DNA of 64,000 bases from an uncultured Muribaculaceae bacterium (GCA_910587915.1 CAJUOB010000010.1:1-64000); one strand, 5' to 3'; positions 9,279 to 18,095 are shown, counted from the first letter of the stretch. The notes: generated by a model not told the origin, from the letters alone. Numbers and translations are program-made.

Positions 9279-9890
9279 TCAATTGTAGGCTGGATAGCGT
9301 GGCAGGAGTTGCCATGGGCGGTATGCTTCGCCGAGGGCGCGTACATTGCGGTGCCAATACGGATCGGCGTTGCCTTCCAGAAGTTTTTGCGGCTCGGAGG
9401 GAAGTGGCGCCTGTGCCCAGGTTCCTTCGCGGATTTCGCGTTCGAGCTGTCCTGCCCCCCAGCTGCTGTAGCCTATGAAGAACCGTATGTTGCCATCGGC
9501 CGGATAACCACTGTTTATATACTCGATTACCGAATCGAAATCGCCACCCACATACAATCCATTGCCTATCGGACGGCCATCGGGTATCACATCGGGCCCG
9601 AGGGTGTGGATGAAGTAAAGACGGTCGAGGCCGAGTGGGCCACCGCAATACACCGGTTGATCGGCTTCTGGGCTCACGCCATCAAGAAGTTCCGATAGCA
9701 TATATTCGGTACGGTTGTTCATCACCACACCGGTGGCGCCTTCATCGGAGGCGTATTCTATAATAGAAATTACTCCGTGATTGAAGTACGATTCCTTCAG
9801 GAAAGGTTCGGCAACCAGCAGGCCGCCGCAACGCGGAGCGCGTTCGTCGATTGCTACGACGTGGAAAAGACCGTTGGCTAAATTCTTCAT
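9279..9890 (-). CDS. YqgE/AlgH family protein (UPF0301)
   Basis: A 203-residue cytoplasmic protein. Family features: FHVVAIDERAPRCGGLLVAEPFL at the N-terminus, GATGVVMNNRTE, VYCGGPLGLDRLYFIH and FFIGYSSWGAGQLEREI. The biochemical role is not firmly established; in pseudomonads AlgH influences alginate production. It is a single-gene unit with its own terminator, downstream of the candidate small RNA at 10122-10005. No clear promoter was found between that RNA's terminator and the gene start. Confidence 0.92.
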   Translation of the reverse strand: MKNLANGLFHVVAIDERAPRCGGLLVAEPFLKESYFNHGVISIIEYASDEGATGVVMNNRTEYMLSELLDGVSPEADQPVYCGGPLGLDRLYFIHTLGPDVIPDGRPIGNGLYVGGDFDSVIEYINSGYPADGNIRFFIGYSSWGAGQLEREIREGTWAQAPLPSEPQKLLEGNADPYWHRNVRALGEAYRPWQLLPRYPAYN

Positions 9891-10004
9891 CTCACAAACA
9901 GTTGGTTAATTATATCTTTACAACGTCTACGCGCGCGATATGGTTTTGTGAAATTTACCAAAATTCTTTCCTTCGTAGCCTATTCTTGCCGATACAGTAG
10001 GGGC

Positions 10005-10037
10005 GAAAAAAAGGGCTGTATCTCGCGACAGAGCCCT
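10005..10037 (-). terminator. terminator of the candidate small RNA
   Basis: On the minus strand AGGGCTCTGT (from 10037) pairs with ACAGCCCT (to 10012), with a two-base bulge and an 8-nt loop, followed by a run of T (10011-10005). Confidence 0.75.
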
Positions 10038-10122
10038 CTAATAATCTACAATCTATAAAAACATATATCTTATGAAAGAATTGGATCAGGGGTTGGCTCC
10101 GGAATGGAACTACTTCCCTTTT
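10005..10122 (-). ncRNA. candidate ~118-nt small RNA with own promoter and terminator
   Basis: A near-consensus promoter at 10160-10128 predicts a start near 10122, and a hairpin plus T-run ends the transcript near 10005. Between them is no open frame of note on the minus strand. The 5' part contains a small GGAA-GUAG-UUCC hairpin and the middle is A/U-rich. I do not recognise the family; size excludes tmRNA and RNase P, and the SRP RNA core motif is not visible. The opposite strand carries a 21-codon ATG frame (10072-10137), but the promoter and terminator both point to minus-strand transcription. It could also be a terminated leader of yqgE. Confidence 0.5.
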
Positions 10123-10127
10123 CCGAT

Positions 10128-10160
10128 GCAAAAGTAATAACAAAGGTTCATATGTGCAAA
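10128..10160 (-). promoter_or_regulatory. promoter of the candidate small RNA
   Basis: TTTG (10160-10157), exactly 20 nt, then TACTTTTG (10135-10128 region, read on the minus strand). This is among the best consensus matches in the window and faces away from the lipoprotein gene at 10269. Confidence 0.75.
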
Positions 10161-10206
10161 TATTTGTTTAAAAATTATTTTATTATTTATTCTCCTGCTC
10201 TTTCCT

Positions 10207-10237
10207 TTTGCTGTTACACCCTTTATTCATATCTTTG
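10207..10237 (+). promoter_or_regulatory. promoter of the lipoprotein gene at 10269
   Basis: TTTG (10207-10210), 19-nt spacer, TATCTTTG (10230-10237). The predicted leader is about 25 nt. Confidence 0.75.
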
Positions 10238-10268
10238 CCATCCATAATTACTAATCACTATTTTTACA

Positions 10269-11129
10269 ATGATCAAAACACTGAAATTTATTCTTTCGGC
10301 TCTTGTGCTGGGCATCGCCCTTTCGTCTTGCGGCGACGCCAGCAATGAAGCCACAACCACGCGTACCTTCACCGGTTGCTTTGCTATAGTGCGCGACAGC
10401 GATAACCCCACCGGCAGAGGCTACGATAAACTCACCTACGAGGTGAAGCTGAATTATACCACCGGTATGGCCCAAATCAATATCAAGGATCTGCAACTTG
10501 ATGAGAATACTACATATAATAATGTGTCCATAGCCGATATCCCTTTCAAGATCACAAAAGAGGGTTGGGTGGAAGTGACTTCCAATAATACTGTCGGTGT
10601 CGTGGCCGGAAGTGAACGCGAACTTGCGCTTACAGGCCTCGACCTGCGCATGTGCGACCGCTATATAGCCGATAGCTACTATCGTGTATTTTATATGAAC
10701 TATACCATCGATGGCCAGTATACTGTTCTGTCGTCTCCTGTGGCTCAGTATCAGTTCGGCACTACCATGTCAACTTCGCCAGAGGGTGTGTATGAAACCA
10801 CTGCGACTGACTATGTATTCGGCATCGATCCGAAGAACATGACGTTCAATCTCCTTATTAAAAATACTGCGTTCGTAGAGCAGATGCCCTCCATGAACAT
10901 TCTTCTTGAAAAAGTTCCTTTCACCGTTTCGGGAAGCACGCTGTCGTTCAAGGCCGATGAGATTGTTCCTAAGATTGGTGACACCCCATATCCCGGCTAC
11001 ACCATCACAGACCTCAATGGATATCTCGACCTTTCAACAGGTATGACTATGAGATTCAGCTGCACGCCTGAGAAGATGCCTCTCGATTTTAATGTCAGTG
11101 TCGACTGCAAATACACATTCTCTAAATAA
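10269..11129 (+). CDS. hypothetical lipoprotein, beta-rich, Bacteroidales type
   Basis: A 286-residue predicted lipoprotein: basic N-terminus, hydrophobic helix, lipobox ALSSC with Cys at residue 21. The mature part has alternating hydrophobic/polar strands and many Thr, Tyr and Gly residues, suggesting one or two beta-sandwich domains of about 130 residues (a possible internal duplication: residues ~30-150 and ~165-286 both begin with Thr-rich strands). I do not recognise a characterised family. It is monocistronic, with its own promoter and two consecutive terminators, and likely sits in the outer membrane or periplasm. Confidence 0.75.
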   Translation: MIKTLKFILSALVLGIALSSCGDASNEATTTRTFTGCFAIVRDSDNPTGRGYDKLTYEVKLNYTTGMAQINIKDLQLDENTTYNNVSIADIPFKITKEGWVEVTSNNTVGVVAGSERELALTGLDLRMCDRYIADSYYRVFYMNYTIDGQYTVLSSPVAQYQFGTTMSTSPEGVYETTATDYVFGIDPKNMTFNLLIKNTAFVEQMPSMNILLEKVPFTVSGSTLSFKADEIVPKIGDTPYPGYTITDLNGYLDLSTGMTMRFSCTPEKMPLDFNVSVDCKYTFSK

Positions 11130-11136
11130 GTATATA

Positions 11137-11165
11137 AGTCCCGCCCTTGTCGGCGGGACTTTTTC
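11137..11165 (+). terminator. terminator of the lipoprotein gene
   Basis: Perfect 9-bp stem AGTCCCGCC / GGCGGGACT with a 6-nt loop (11137-11160) followed by TTTTT. Confidence 0.92.
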
Positions 11166-11171
11166 GTTAGT

Positions 11172-11200
11172 GGGACGCCATGCGTCCCGCTCGTTTTTTT
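11172..11200 (+). terminator. second tandem terminator
   Basis: GGGACGC / GCGTCCC (11172-11188) with a 3-nt loop, followed after five bases by seven T. It insulates the lipoprotein gene from the nuo promoter. Confidence 0.75.
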
Positions 11201-11233
11201 GCACGCAAATGTTGAAAAGTTTTTTATCGGTCG

Positions 11234-11266
11234 TTGGCGTTAATTAAAACAAAAAGCGTATCTTTG
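11234..11266 (+). promoter_or_regulatory. promoter of the nuo-atp supra-operon
   Basis: TTGG (11234-11237), 21-nt spacer, TATCTTTG (11259-11266). It is the only good promoter found for the whole 17 kb run that follows. Confidence 0.65.
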
Positions 11267-11271
11267 CACCC

Positions 11272-11405
11272 AAAAGCGAGTAGTGTGTCCGGCCGGAGGG
11301 TTGGTCTGTGCTCTTGGCTTTGACGGCCTTTGGCTTGCCTGTTCTCTCTCCCGGGCTGAGTCACAATTTATTACCGACCGAAGAAAATACATATAACAAA
11401 AAAAT
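11272..11405 (+). other. long 5' leader of the nuo-atp operon
   Basis: About 130 nt separate the predicted transcription start from the nuoA ATG. The leader has G/C-rich complementary blocks (GGCCGGAGGG near 11293 and CTCTCCCGGGC near 11348) that could fold into a long hairpin, then an A-rich ribosome-entry region directly before the ATG. No known riboswitch was recognised. Confidence 0.4.
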
Positions 11406-11786
11406 ATGATATCATCAGCCATCTTTGGAATTGAGAACAACGGGGTGCTTGCCATCACGGCTCTTATCACCGGCGTCGCTCTTGTGGGGCTGGCGCTGTG
11501 GATTGCCAAGCTTATTTCCCCGCGCTCATTCAACCCTCAGAAGGGCGAAGCCTATGAATGCGGCATCCCGACCCGCGGCGAAAGCATGTCGCAGTTTAAG
11601 GTTGGTTACTACCTCTTCGCTATCCTTTTTCTTATGTTCGACGTCGAAACTGTCTTCCTATTCCCCTGGGCAGTCCGCATGCGTGAACTCGGAGTCAACG
11701 GCTTGCTGAGCATTGCCGTATTTTTCGGTATTTTAGTGCTGGGTCTTGTTTATGCCTGGCGGAAAGGAGCGCTCGAATGGAAGTAA
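11406..11786 (+). CDS. nuoA: NADH-quinone oxidoreductase subunit A
   Basis: A 126-residue, three-helix membrane subunit of complex I. Signatures: NPQKGEAYECGIPTRGES in the loop after helix 1 and FLMFDVETVFLFPWA, containing the conserved acidic residues of the quinone-chamber loop. It anchors the peripheral arm to the proton-pumping arm. First gene of the run; nuoB begins 10 bp before its stop. Confidence 0.96.
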   Translation: MISSAIFGIENNGVLAITALITGVALVGLALWIAKLISPRSFNPQKGEAYECGIPTRGESMSQFKVGYYLFAILFLMFDVETVFLFPWAVRMRELGVNGLLSIAVFFGILVLGLVYAWRKGALEWK

Positions 11787-12385
11787 CTACCAAAAGCATG
11801 CCGTATTCGGCATTCAAGGACAACGAATATATTGAAGGTCTCGTAAAGCAGCTTCAGGAAAGCGGAACCAATGTGATTGTCGGATCGCTCGACAAGCTCA
11901 TAAACTGGGGCCGCTCGAACTCTATATGGCCACTCACGTTTGCCACAAGCTGCTGCGGTATTGAATTCGTGTCGCTCGGCGCTGCACGTTTCGATATGGC
12001 TCGTTTCGGTTGGGAAGTAGCGCGTTCGTCGCCCCGTCAGGCCGACTTCATGATGGTCGCCGGTACTATCGTTAACCGCATGGTGCCCGTCTTCCGTCGT
12101 CTCTACGACCAGCTCGCCGAGCCCAAATACGTTATCGCTTGCGGTAGCTGCGCTATCTCCGGCGGCCCATTCCGCAAGAGCTATCATGTGGCAAAGGGTA
12201 TAGAGGATATCGTGCCCGTCGATGTGTTTGTGCCCGGATGTCCTCCACGTCCCGAAGCCATGATTTATGGCATAATGCAGCTTTCGCGTAAAATTAAGGT
12301 TGAACGATTCTTCGGTGGTGTGAACCGTCAGGAGAAACAAGCCGAATTCCTTGCCGCCCATCCGGTGGAAGGAGTAGAGGATTAA
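11777..12385 (+). CDS. nuoB: NADH-quinone oxidoreductase subunit B
   Basis: A 202-residue Fe-S subunit carrying cluster N2, which donates electrons to quinone. Cluster ligands are visible: the adjacent Cys pair in ATSCCGIEF, the Cys in VIACGSCAISGG and the Cys in VFVPGCPPRPE. Its start lies inside nuoA. All key residues are intact. Confidence 0.97.
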   Translation: MEVTTKSMPYSAFKDNEYIEGLVKQLQESGTNVIVGSLDKLINWGRSNSIWPLTFATSCCGIEFVSLGAARFDMARFGWEVARSSPRQADFMMVAGTIVNRMVPVFRRLYDQLAEPKYVIACGSCAISGGPFRKSYHVAKGIEDIVPVDVFVPGCPPRPEAMIYGIMQLSRKIKVERFFGGVNRQEKQAEFLAAHPVEGVED

Positions 12386-12406
12386 GTTCATCAATTCTTC
12401 ACCATT

Positions 12407-14038
12407 ATGGCAAATATCACCGAAAAGATAAGCAAGATCTTCCCCGGCGTGCAGGTTGAGGGAGACAATATTCCTGTGCTCACAGTTGCTGAGGACAAGT
12501 GGCACGAAACCGCTCTCAAGCTCCGCGACTGCGAGGACTTGAAGATGGACTACCTCGTCACAATAGTCGGCATGGACTGGAAAGACAGCCTTGGCTGTAT
12601 CTACTACCTCATGTCCACCGCTTTCGATCAGATTATTGGTGTTAAGGTTGTGGCTCGTGGCGATCGTCAGCAGCCCCTCATCCAGTCGGTTGCCGACGTT
12701 TGGAAAGTGGCCACACTCTACGAGCGCGAAGTCTACGATTTCTTCGGAATAATCTTCCTCGATAATCCCGACATGCGCCGTCTGTTCCTTAATATAGACT
12801 GGGTAGGATATCCCTTGCGCAAGGATTACGACGAGAACCCCGAGCTCAATCCCGTGAGCATAGAAAACGAACGTCAGTCCGATTTTACCGACGTTTACAC
12901 CCAGGCTCCCGACGGCACTGTCCAGAAAAAGGAAGTGCGCATATTCGAAAAAGAAGATTTTGTGGTGAATATCGGTCCGCAGCACCCCGCAACCCATGGT
13001 GTGCTCCGTTTCCGTACCGCTGTCGATGGCGAAACCGTCAAGAAGATCGATGTATACATGGGATATATCCACCGTGGAGTAGAGAAACTCTGCGAGAACC
13101 TCATGTATCCTCAGACTCTCCACTTCATGGACCGTCTCGACTATTTCTCCGCCCATAACTATCACCATGCGCTCTGCATGCTCATAGAGAAGGCTGCCGG
13201 AATCGAAATCTCGCGTCGTGCTCAGGCCATCCGTGTCATGATGGATGAGTTGTCGCGTATCGCATCGCACTGTCTGTTCATCGGCACATACTGCATGGAC
13301 CTCGGTGCTACTACAATGCTCTTCTACACACTTCGTGTACGCGAGCAGATTCTCGACATTATGGAGAAGACCTGCGGCGCCCGCATGACATTCAACTACG
13401 ATTGCATCGGCGGCGTAATGGCCGATCTCGACAAGGATTTCGTAGCCGATGTTAAGGCCCTTTTGGCTGTTCTCCCTGCAAATATCAAGGAATACAACGA
13501 AATCTTCACCGGCAATGTCATCGCTCGCAATCGTCTCGAAGGCGTCGGTGTTCTCTCGCGTGAGGATGCAATAGCATATGCCATCACCGGTCCTTCCGGC
13601 CGTGCTTCCGGCTGGGCATGCGACATGCGTAAACTTCAGCCCTACAGCATTTATTCCGAGCTCGATTTCGAGGAGGTAACCGCTACAGAGGGCGATTCGA
13701 TGGCTCGATTCAAATGCCGTCTCGAAGAAATTATGCAGTCAGCACGCATTCTCGAGCAGCTTGTCGACAATATACCCGACGGTGAATACTGTGTGAAGGT
13801 GCCCAAGATGCTTAAGTTGCCCGTTGGTAGCTGGTTCCAGCTCACCGAGGGTTGCCGTGGTGCCTTTGGCCTCTATCTCGAGAGCGATGGCTCTACAAAG
13901 CCCTACCGTCTGAAGATCGCACCCCCCTGTCTGCCGGCTGCCGCTGTGGTCGACCACCTGACACGTGGCGAGAAAATCGCCGACCTTATAACCATCGGCG
14001 GATCACTCGACTATATCGTGCCCGATATTGACCGTTAA
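12407..14038 (+). CDS. nuoCD: NADH-quinone oxidoreductase fused subunits C and D
   Basis: A 543-residue fusion. Residues ~1-165 are the NuoC (30 kDa) domain with VYDFFGIIFLDNPDMRRL; a short linker leads to the NuoD (49 kDa) domain from ~residue 183, with NIGPQHPATHGVLR, YIHRGVEK, and RMTFNYDCIGG. NuoD forms much of the quinone site. The fusion is known from E. coli and common in Bacteroidetes. The domain order and ends are normal, with no frameshift. Confidence 0.96.
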   Translation: MANITEKISKIFPGVQVEGDNIPVLTVAEDKWHETALKLRDCEDLKMDYLVTIVGMDWKDSLGCIYYLMSTAFDQIIGVKVVARGDRQQPLIQSVADVWKVATLYEREVYDFFGIIFLDNPDMRRLFLNIDWVGYPLRKDYDENPELNPVSIENERQSDFTDVYTQAPDGTVQKKEVRIFEKEDFVVNIGPQHPATHGVLRFRTAVDGETVKKIDVYMGYIHRGVEKLCENLMYPQTLHFMDRLDYFSAHNYHHALCMLIEKAAGIEISRRAQAIRVMMDELSRIASHCLFIGTYCMDLGATTMLFYTLRVREQILDIMEKTCGARMTFNYDCIGGVMADLDKDFVADVKALLAVLPANIKEYNEIFTGNVIARNRLEGVGVLSREDAIAYAITGPSGRASGWACDMRKLQPYSIYSELDFEEVTATEGDSMARFKCRLEEIMQSARILEQLVDNIPDGEYCVKVPKMLKLPVGSWFQLTEGCRGAFGLYLESDGSTKPYRLKIAPPCLPAAAVVDHLTRGEKIADLITIGGSLDYIVPDIDR

Positions 14039-14080
14039 TATTCCGCATAACAAGCCAATCAGTAATTTCACAATCGCAAT

Positions 14081-15157
14081 ATGCAAGACTTGTCAGTAAT
14101 CACCGAGTGGATTCATAGTTTCCTGGCCTCTTTCATGCCCGGATGGCTCACCACTACGGTAGAATGTGTCCTGATCGGTGTAGGCCTGCTTCTGGTCTAT
14201 GCCTTGCTCGCACTCTTCTATATATACTACGAGCGTAAACTTTGCGCCGCTTTCCAGTGCCGCCTTGGTCCTAACCGTGTGGGCCCTATGGGTCTGTTGC
14301 AGAGCTTCGCCGATATGTTCAAGATGCTCATCAAGGAAATTATCCATCTCAACCATATCGACCGCTTCCTGTTTGCACTCGCTCCCTATCTGGTGATTCT
14401 CGCCTCCATGCTGGCTTTCGCCGTTCTTCCTTGGGGTAACGGTCTGCAGATCATCGACTTCAATATCGGTATTTTCTTCCTTATTGCTGTCTCGAGCATC
14501 GGCGTGCTCGGTATTCTCCTTGCAGGTTGGTCGAGTAACAATAAGTTCACACTCATCGGTTCGCTCCGTTCGGGCGCGCAGATGGTCAGCTACGAACTCT
14601 CTATCGGTCTGTCGGTCATCACTATAGTATGTCTTGCCGGCACTATGTCGGTAGGCGGTATCGTGCAGGCTCAGTCTGATCTCTGGTTCATCTTCAAAGG
14701 CCATGTACCCGCTATCATAGCATTTGTAATATATATGATTGCTGGTACTGCCGAAACCAACCGTGGCCCGTTCGACCTTCCCGAGGCCGAGAGCGAGCTT
14801 ACTGCCGGATACCACACTGAGTATTCTGGTATCCACTTCGGTTTCTTCTACCTCGCCGAGTACCTCAACCTCTTCATCGTTTCCGGCGTGGCATCGCTGC
14901 TCTTCTTCGGTGGTTGGATGCCGTTCCACATCCCCGGTTGGGAATCGTTCAACCATATTATGGACTACATTCCTTCCGTCATCTGGTTCCTTGGCAAGGC
15001 TTTCGTTCTGTCATTCATCATCATCTGGTTCAAATGGACATTCCCCCGTCTCCGTATCGACCAGCTGCTTGCTCTTGAATGGAAATACCTTCTCCCCATC
15101 AACCTTGTCAATCTCGTATTGATGGTACTCATCATAGTCTTCGGTTGGCATTTCTAA
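14081..15157 (+). CDS. nuoH: NADH-quinone oxidoreductase subunit H
   Basis: A 358-residue membrane subunit with about eight helices at the junction of the peripheral and membrane arms. Signatures: YYERKLCAAFQCRLGPNRVGP and GPFDLPEAESELTAGYHTEYSG, the Glu-rich loop of the quinone channel. In most nuo operons nuoI would follow; here the next gene, 34 bp on, is atpD, with no terminator or promoter in the gap. Confidence 0.96.
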   Translation: MQDLSVITEWIHSFLASFMPGWLTTTVECVLIGVGLLLVYALLALFYIYYERKLCAAFQCRLGPNRVGPMGLLQSFADMFKMLIKEIIHLNHIDRFLFALAPYLVILASMLAFAVLPWGNGLQIIDFNIGIFFLIAVSSIGVLGILLAGWSSNNKFTLIGSLRSGAQMVSYELSIGLSVITIVCLAGTMSVGGIVQAQSDLWFIFKGHVPAIIAFVIYMIAGTAETNRGPFDLPEAESELTAGYHTEYSGIHFGFFYLAEYLNLFIVSGVASLLFFGGWMPFHIPGWESFNHIMDYIPSVIWFLGKAFVLSFIIIWFKWTFPRLRIDQLLALEWKYLLPINLVNLVLMVLIIVFGWHF

Positions 15158-15191
15158 TCCTTAGTCTCTAATATAATAACACTCCATACAA

Positions 15192-16694
15192 ATGAGCGAT
15201 AATAATGGCAAGATTGCCCAGGTGATAGGCCCGGTAGTCGACGTTGTCTTCGAAGGCGAGGGCAATATCCTTCCGCCCATATACACTGCCTTGAAAATCG
15301 ACCGTCCCGACGGCTCCGAGACGATATTGGAAGTGGAGCAGCACATCGGTGAGAACACCGTGCGCTGCGTGGCCATGGAAAGTACCGACGGTCTTCGCCG
15401 CGGTCTTGAGGTCAAGAACCTCGAGCGTCCCATATCGGTGCCTACCGGTGAGCAGATTAAAGGACGTCTGCTCAATGTCATCGGTGAGGCTATCGATAAA
15501 CTTCCTGCCCTGAACCGCGACAATCTCAGGTCTATCCACCAGCCTGCTCCCGAATTTGAGGACCTTACCATCGGTACCGAGATTCTCACCACTGGTATCA
15601 AGGTCATCGACCTTCTCGAGCCCTATAGCAAGGGTGGTAAGATTGGTCTGTTCGGTGGTGCCGGTGTAGGCAAGACCGTGCTCATCATGGAGCTTATCAA
15701 CAATATCGCCAAAGGACACGACGGTTTCTCGGTCTTCACTGGTGTGGGAGAGCGTACCCGCGAGGGTAACGACCTGCTCCGCGAAATGATCGAGAGTGGC
15801 GTCATGAAGTATGGCGACAAATTCAAGGAAGGTCTCGAGAAAGGCGAGTGGAATCTTGCCGATGTCGACAAGGAACAGCTTGCTCAGTCGCAGGCGACCC
15901 TCGTGTTCGGCCAGATGAACGAACCGCCGGGTGCCCGTCTCCGTGTAGCCCTCTCGGGTCTTACTGTTGCCGAGCAGTTCCGCGATCAGGGTGCCGGTGG
16001 TAAGGACGTTCTCCTGTTCATCGACAACATCTTCCGTTTCACCCAGGCCGGTTCTGAGGTTTCGGCTCTCCTTGGCCGTATGCCTTCCGCCGTAGGTTAT
16101 CAGCCTACTCTTGCTTCTGAAATGGGTGCCCTACAGGAACGTATCACATCGACCAAGAACGGATCTATCACCTCTGTGCAGGCTATCTATGTGCCTGCCG
16201 ACGACTTGACCGACCCGGCTCCTGCCACTACCTTCAGCTTCCTCGATGCCACCACCGTGCTCAACCGTAAGATTACCGAGCTCGGCATCTATCCGGCTGT
16301 CGATCCTCTCGAATCTACTTCGCGTATTCTCGACCCCAATATCGTGGGCGAGGAGCACTACAATACCGCGCAGGCTGTCAAACAGCTCCTTCAGAAATAC
16401 AACGAACTTCAGGATATCATCGCCATCCTTGGTGTCGACGAGCTTTCCGATGACGACAAACTTGTCGTACACCGCGCACGTCGCGCACAGCGCTTCCTCT
16501 CGCAGCCATTCCACGTGGCCGAGCAGTTCACCGGCCTCAAGGGTGTGCTTGTGCCTCTGAGCGAGACTATCCGTGGCTTCAAGATGATTCTTAATGGTGA
16601 AGTCGACGAATATCCCGAGCAGGCATTCCTCAATGTCGGCACTATCGACGACGCCATCGAGAAAGGCAAACGTCTTCTCGCCGAAGTTCAATAA
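15192..16694 (+). CDS. atpD: F1-ATP synthase subunit beta
   Basis: A 500-residue catalytic subunit. Walker A GGAGVGKTVLIMEL (residues ~152-165), catalytic Glu in GVGERTREGNDL, Walker B VLLFIDNIFRF and the DELSEED-like DELSDDD stretch (~residue 415) are all present. It begins the eight-gene ATP synthase block that sits inside the complex I cluster. Beta and epsilon first is the usual Bacteroidetes order. Confidence 0.98.
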   Translation: MSDNNGKIAQVIGPVVDVVFEGEGNILPPIYTALKIDRPDGSETILEVEQHIGENTVRCVAMESTDGLRRGLEVKNLERPISVPTGEQIKGRLLNVIGEAIDKLPALNRDNLRSIHQPAPEFEDLTIGTEILTTGIKVIDLLEPYSKGGKIGLFGGAGVGKTVLIMELINNIAKGHDGFSVFTGVGERTREGNDLLREMIESGVMKYGDKFKEGLEKGEWNLADVDKEQLAQSQATLVFGQMNEPPGARLRVALSGLTVAEQFRDQGAGGKDVLLFIDNIFRFTQAGSEVSALLGRMPSAVGYQPTLASEMGALQERITSTKNGSITSVQAIYVPADDLTDPAPATTFSFLDATTVLNRKITELGIYPAVDPLESTSRILDPNIVGEEHYNTAQAVKQLLQKYNELQDIIAILGVDELSDDDKLVVHRARRAQRFLSQPFHVAEQFTGLKGVLVPLSETIRGFKMILNGEVDEYPEQAFLNVGTIDDAIEKGKRLLAEVQ

Positions 16695-16714
16695 CCTTAA
16701 GACGTATTCAACAC

Positions 16715-16951
16715 ATGACACTGAAAATTATATCGGCTCAGGAAGTTATTTTCGATGGAGAAGTGACATCCGTGACTCTGCCCGGTTCCAACGGCGAGTT
16801 CACGGTGCTACGCAACCATGCAACTCTCCTTTCCACTCTTGTCGCCGGGAACGTCCGCTATACCGACGAGGCCGGCGTAGAGTCCAATGCCAGCATCACA
16901 GGCGGCATTGCCGATATCGATAATAATGTAGTGTCTGTATGTGTCTATTGA
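16715..16951 (+). CDS. atpC: F1-ATP synthase subunit epsilon, short form
   Basis: Only 78 residues, against about 130-140 in E. coli. It contains the N-terminal beta-sandwich (ISAQEVIFDGEV, LPGSNGEFTVLRNHATLLS) and then stops, lacking the two-helix C-terminal domain that inhibits ATP hydrolysis in other bacteria. The clean stop next to atpB and absence of leftover coding sequence argue for a natural short form, as is usual in this phylum, not a recent truncation. Confidence 0.93.
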   Translation: MTLKIISAQEVIFDGEVTSVTLPGSNGEFTVLRNHATLLSTLVAGNVRYTDEAGVESNASITGGIADIDNNVVSVCVY

Positions 16952-16958
16952 TAGAAAT

Positions 16959-18095
16959 ATGAAGCGCCTGTATACAATACTCACGGTTTTTCTGCTCAGT
17001 GCTTTCGCTGGCTTCTCTGCATATTGCTCTGAAGCTACCGACAGTGCGTCGCAGGAAAAACTTAACCCCAAGGAAATCATTTTCGAGCACCTTGGCGACG
17101 CGTATGGTTGGGAAGTGCCTTTCGACCATCACCATCGTATACCTCTCCCTGTAATAGTATACGGCACCGATGGCTTCCATTGCTTCTCTTCATCGCACAT
17201 CACCGGGGGAGAGACCTACGACGACAACGGTCATCTCTTCTGTCTTGCCCCGTACGGAAGCCCCCACGAGGGCAAAGTCGTTGAGATTGTCGACGGCAAG
17301 GAAGTCCGTCCCATCGACATTTCAATCACCAAAAACGTTGCGGCGCTCATCATCTCGGTTTTACTTGTAGCCGGTCTTTTGCTCTGGCTCGCGGCTTTCC
17401 ACCGTCGCAACAAGTTCAAGGCTCCGCGCAAGGGCCTCGGTGCGATCGAGGCATTGGTCACATTCATCTACGATGGTGTCATCAAGCCCACTCTCGGACC
17501 TCAGGCACGTAAGTTCGCTCCCTATCTTGTCACGGTGTTCTTCTTCATCCTGGCAATGAATCTTCTGGGCCTTATCGTCATTTTCCCCGGTGGCGCCAAC
17601 CTCACCGGTAATATCGCTGTAACTCTGGTTCTGTCGGTCATCACCTTCCTGGTGACAAATCTTATGGCCAACAAACACTATTGGAAAGAGATATTCTGGC
17701 CCGAGGTACCCATCTGGCTCAAATGTCCGATTCCCATCATGCAGGTAATCGAAGTATTCGGCATGTTCACCAAGCCGGCTGCGCTCACCGTGCGTCTGTT
17801 CGCCAACATGATGGGTGGCCATATGATTGTCATCACACTCACACTGCTCATTTTCATCTTTAGTGCCGTAAGCCCGGCTGCCGGTGGTGGTGCGACAGTC
17901 GTCTCTCTCATATTCTCGATTTTCATGCTCCTCATCGACGTTCTTGTCAGCTTCATTCAGGCATACGTGTTCACCATGCTTTCCACCATCTTTATCTCAT
18001 TGGCGCAGGAACACGAGCACACAAAGGAAGCACATGAGGTCGAGGAAGCACTTCAGTCAGAGCTCGCTCAGGGCCCGCTGGTAGAAAAACATTGA
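16959..18095 (+). CDS. atpB: Fo-ATP synthase subunit a with extended N-terminus
   Basis: About 378 residues from the ATG at 16959; an in-frame GTG at 16941 inside atpC is less likely. A signal-peptide-like start (ending near FSAYCSEA) and a ~115-residue hydrophilic domain with a DHHHRIP segment precede the membrane part. The core has the proton-channel Arg in ALTVRLFANMMGGHM and the C-terminal FIQAYVFTMLSTIFI helix. The extended periplasmic N-terminus is typical for Bacteroidetes AtpB. The His-rich tail AQEHEHTKEAHEVEE ends it. Confidence 0.94.
   Translation: MKRLYTILTVFLLSAFAGFSAYCSEATDSASQEKLNPKEIIFEHLGDAYGWEVPFDHHHRIPLPVIVYGTDGFHCFSSSHITGGETYDDNGHLFCLAPYGSPHEGKVVEIVDGKEVRPIDISITKNVAALIISVLLVAGLLLWLAAFHRRNKFKAPRKGLGAIEALVTFIYDGVIKPTLGPQARKFAPYLVTVFFFILAMNLLGLIVIFPGGANLTGNIAVTLVLSVITFLVTNLMANKHYWKEIFWPEVPIWLKCPIPIMQVIEVFGMFTKPAALTVRLFANMMGGHMIVITLTLLIFIFSAVSPAAGGGATVVSLIFSIFMLLIDVLVSFIQAYVFTMLSTIFISLAQEHEHTKEAHEVEEALQSELAQGPLVEKH

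Noticed and set aside
10072..10137. 21-codon plus-strand frame (MKELDQGLAPEW...) opposite the candidate small RNA
   Set aside because: Very short, no plus-strand promoter or Shine-Dalgarno-like site, and the terminator and promoter on this segment both point the other way. Kept only as an alternative.
11750..13270. 506-codon open frame on the minus strand opposite nuoB/nuoCD
   Set aside because: A shadow of the codon bias of the sense genes: the product is His/Glu/Val-rich, matches no family and has no promoter, while the sense strand encodes intact NuoB and NuoCD. The same applies to long antisense frames at 24029-25549 and 25839-26912.
15158..15191. Internal promoter or terminator between nuoH and atpD
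   Set aside because: No TAnnTTTG box or inverted repeat is present; the same holds for 21969-22020 between atpG and nuoI.
16715..16951. atpC as a truncated pseudogene
   Set aside because: No leftover epsilon C-terminal coding sequence in any frame and clean junctions on both sides; short epsilon is normal for Bacteroidetes.
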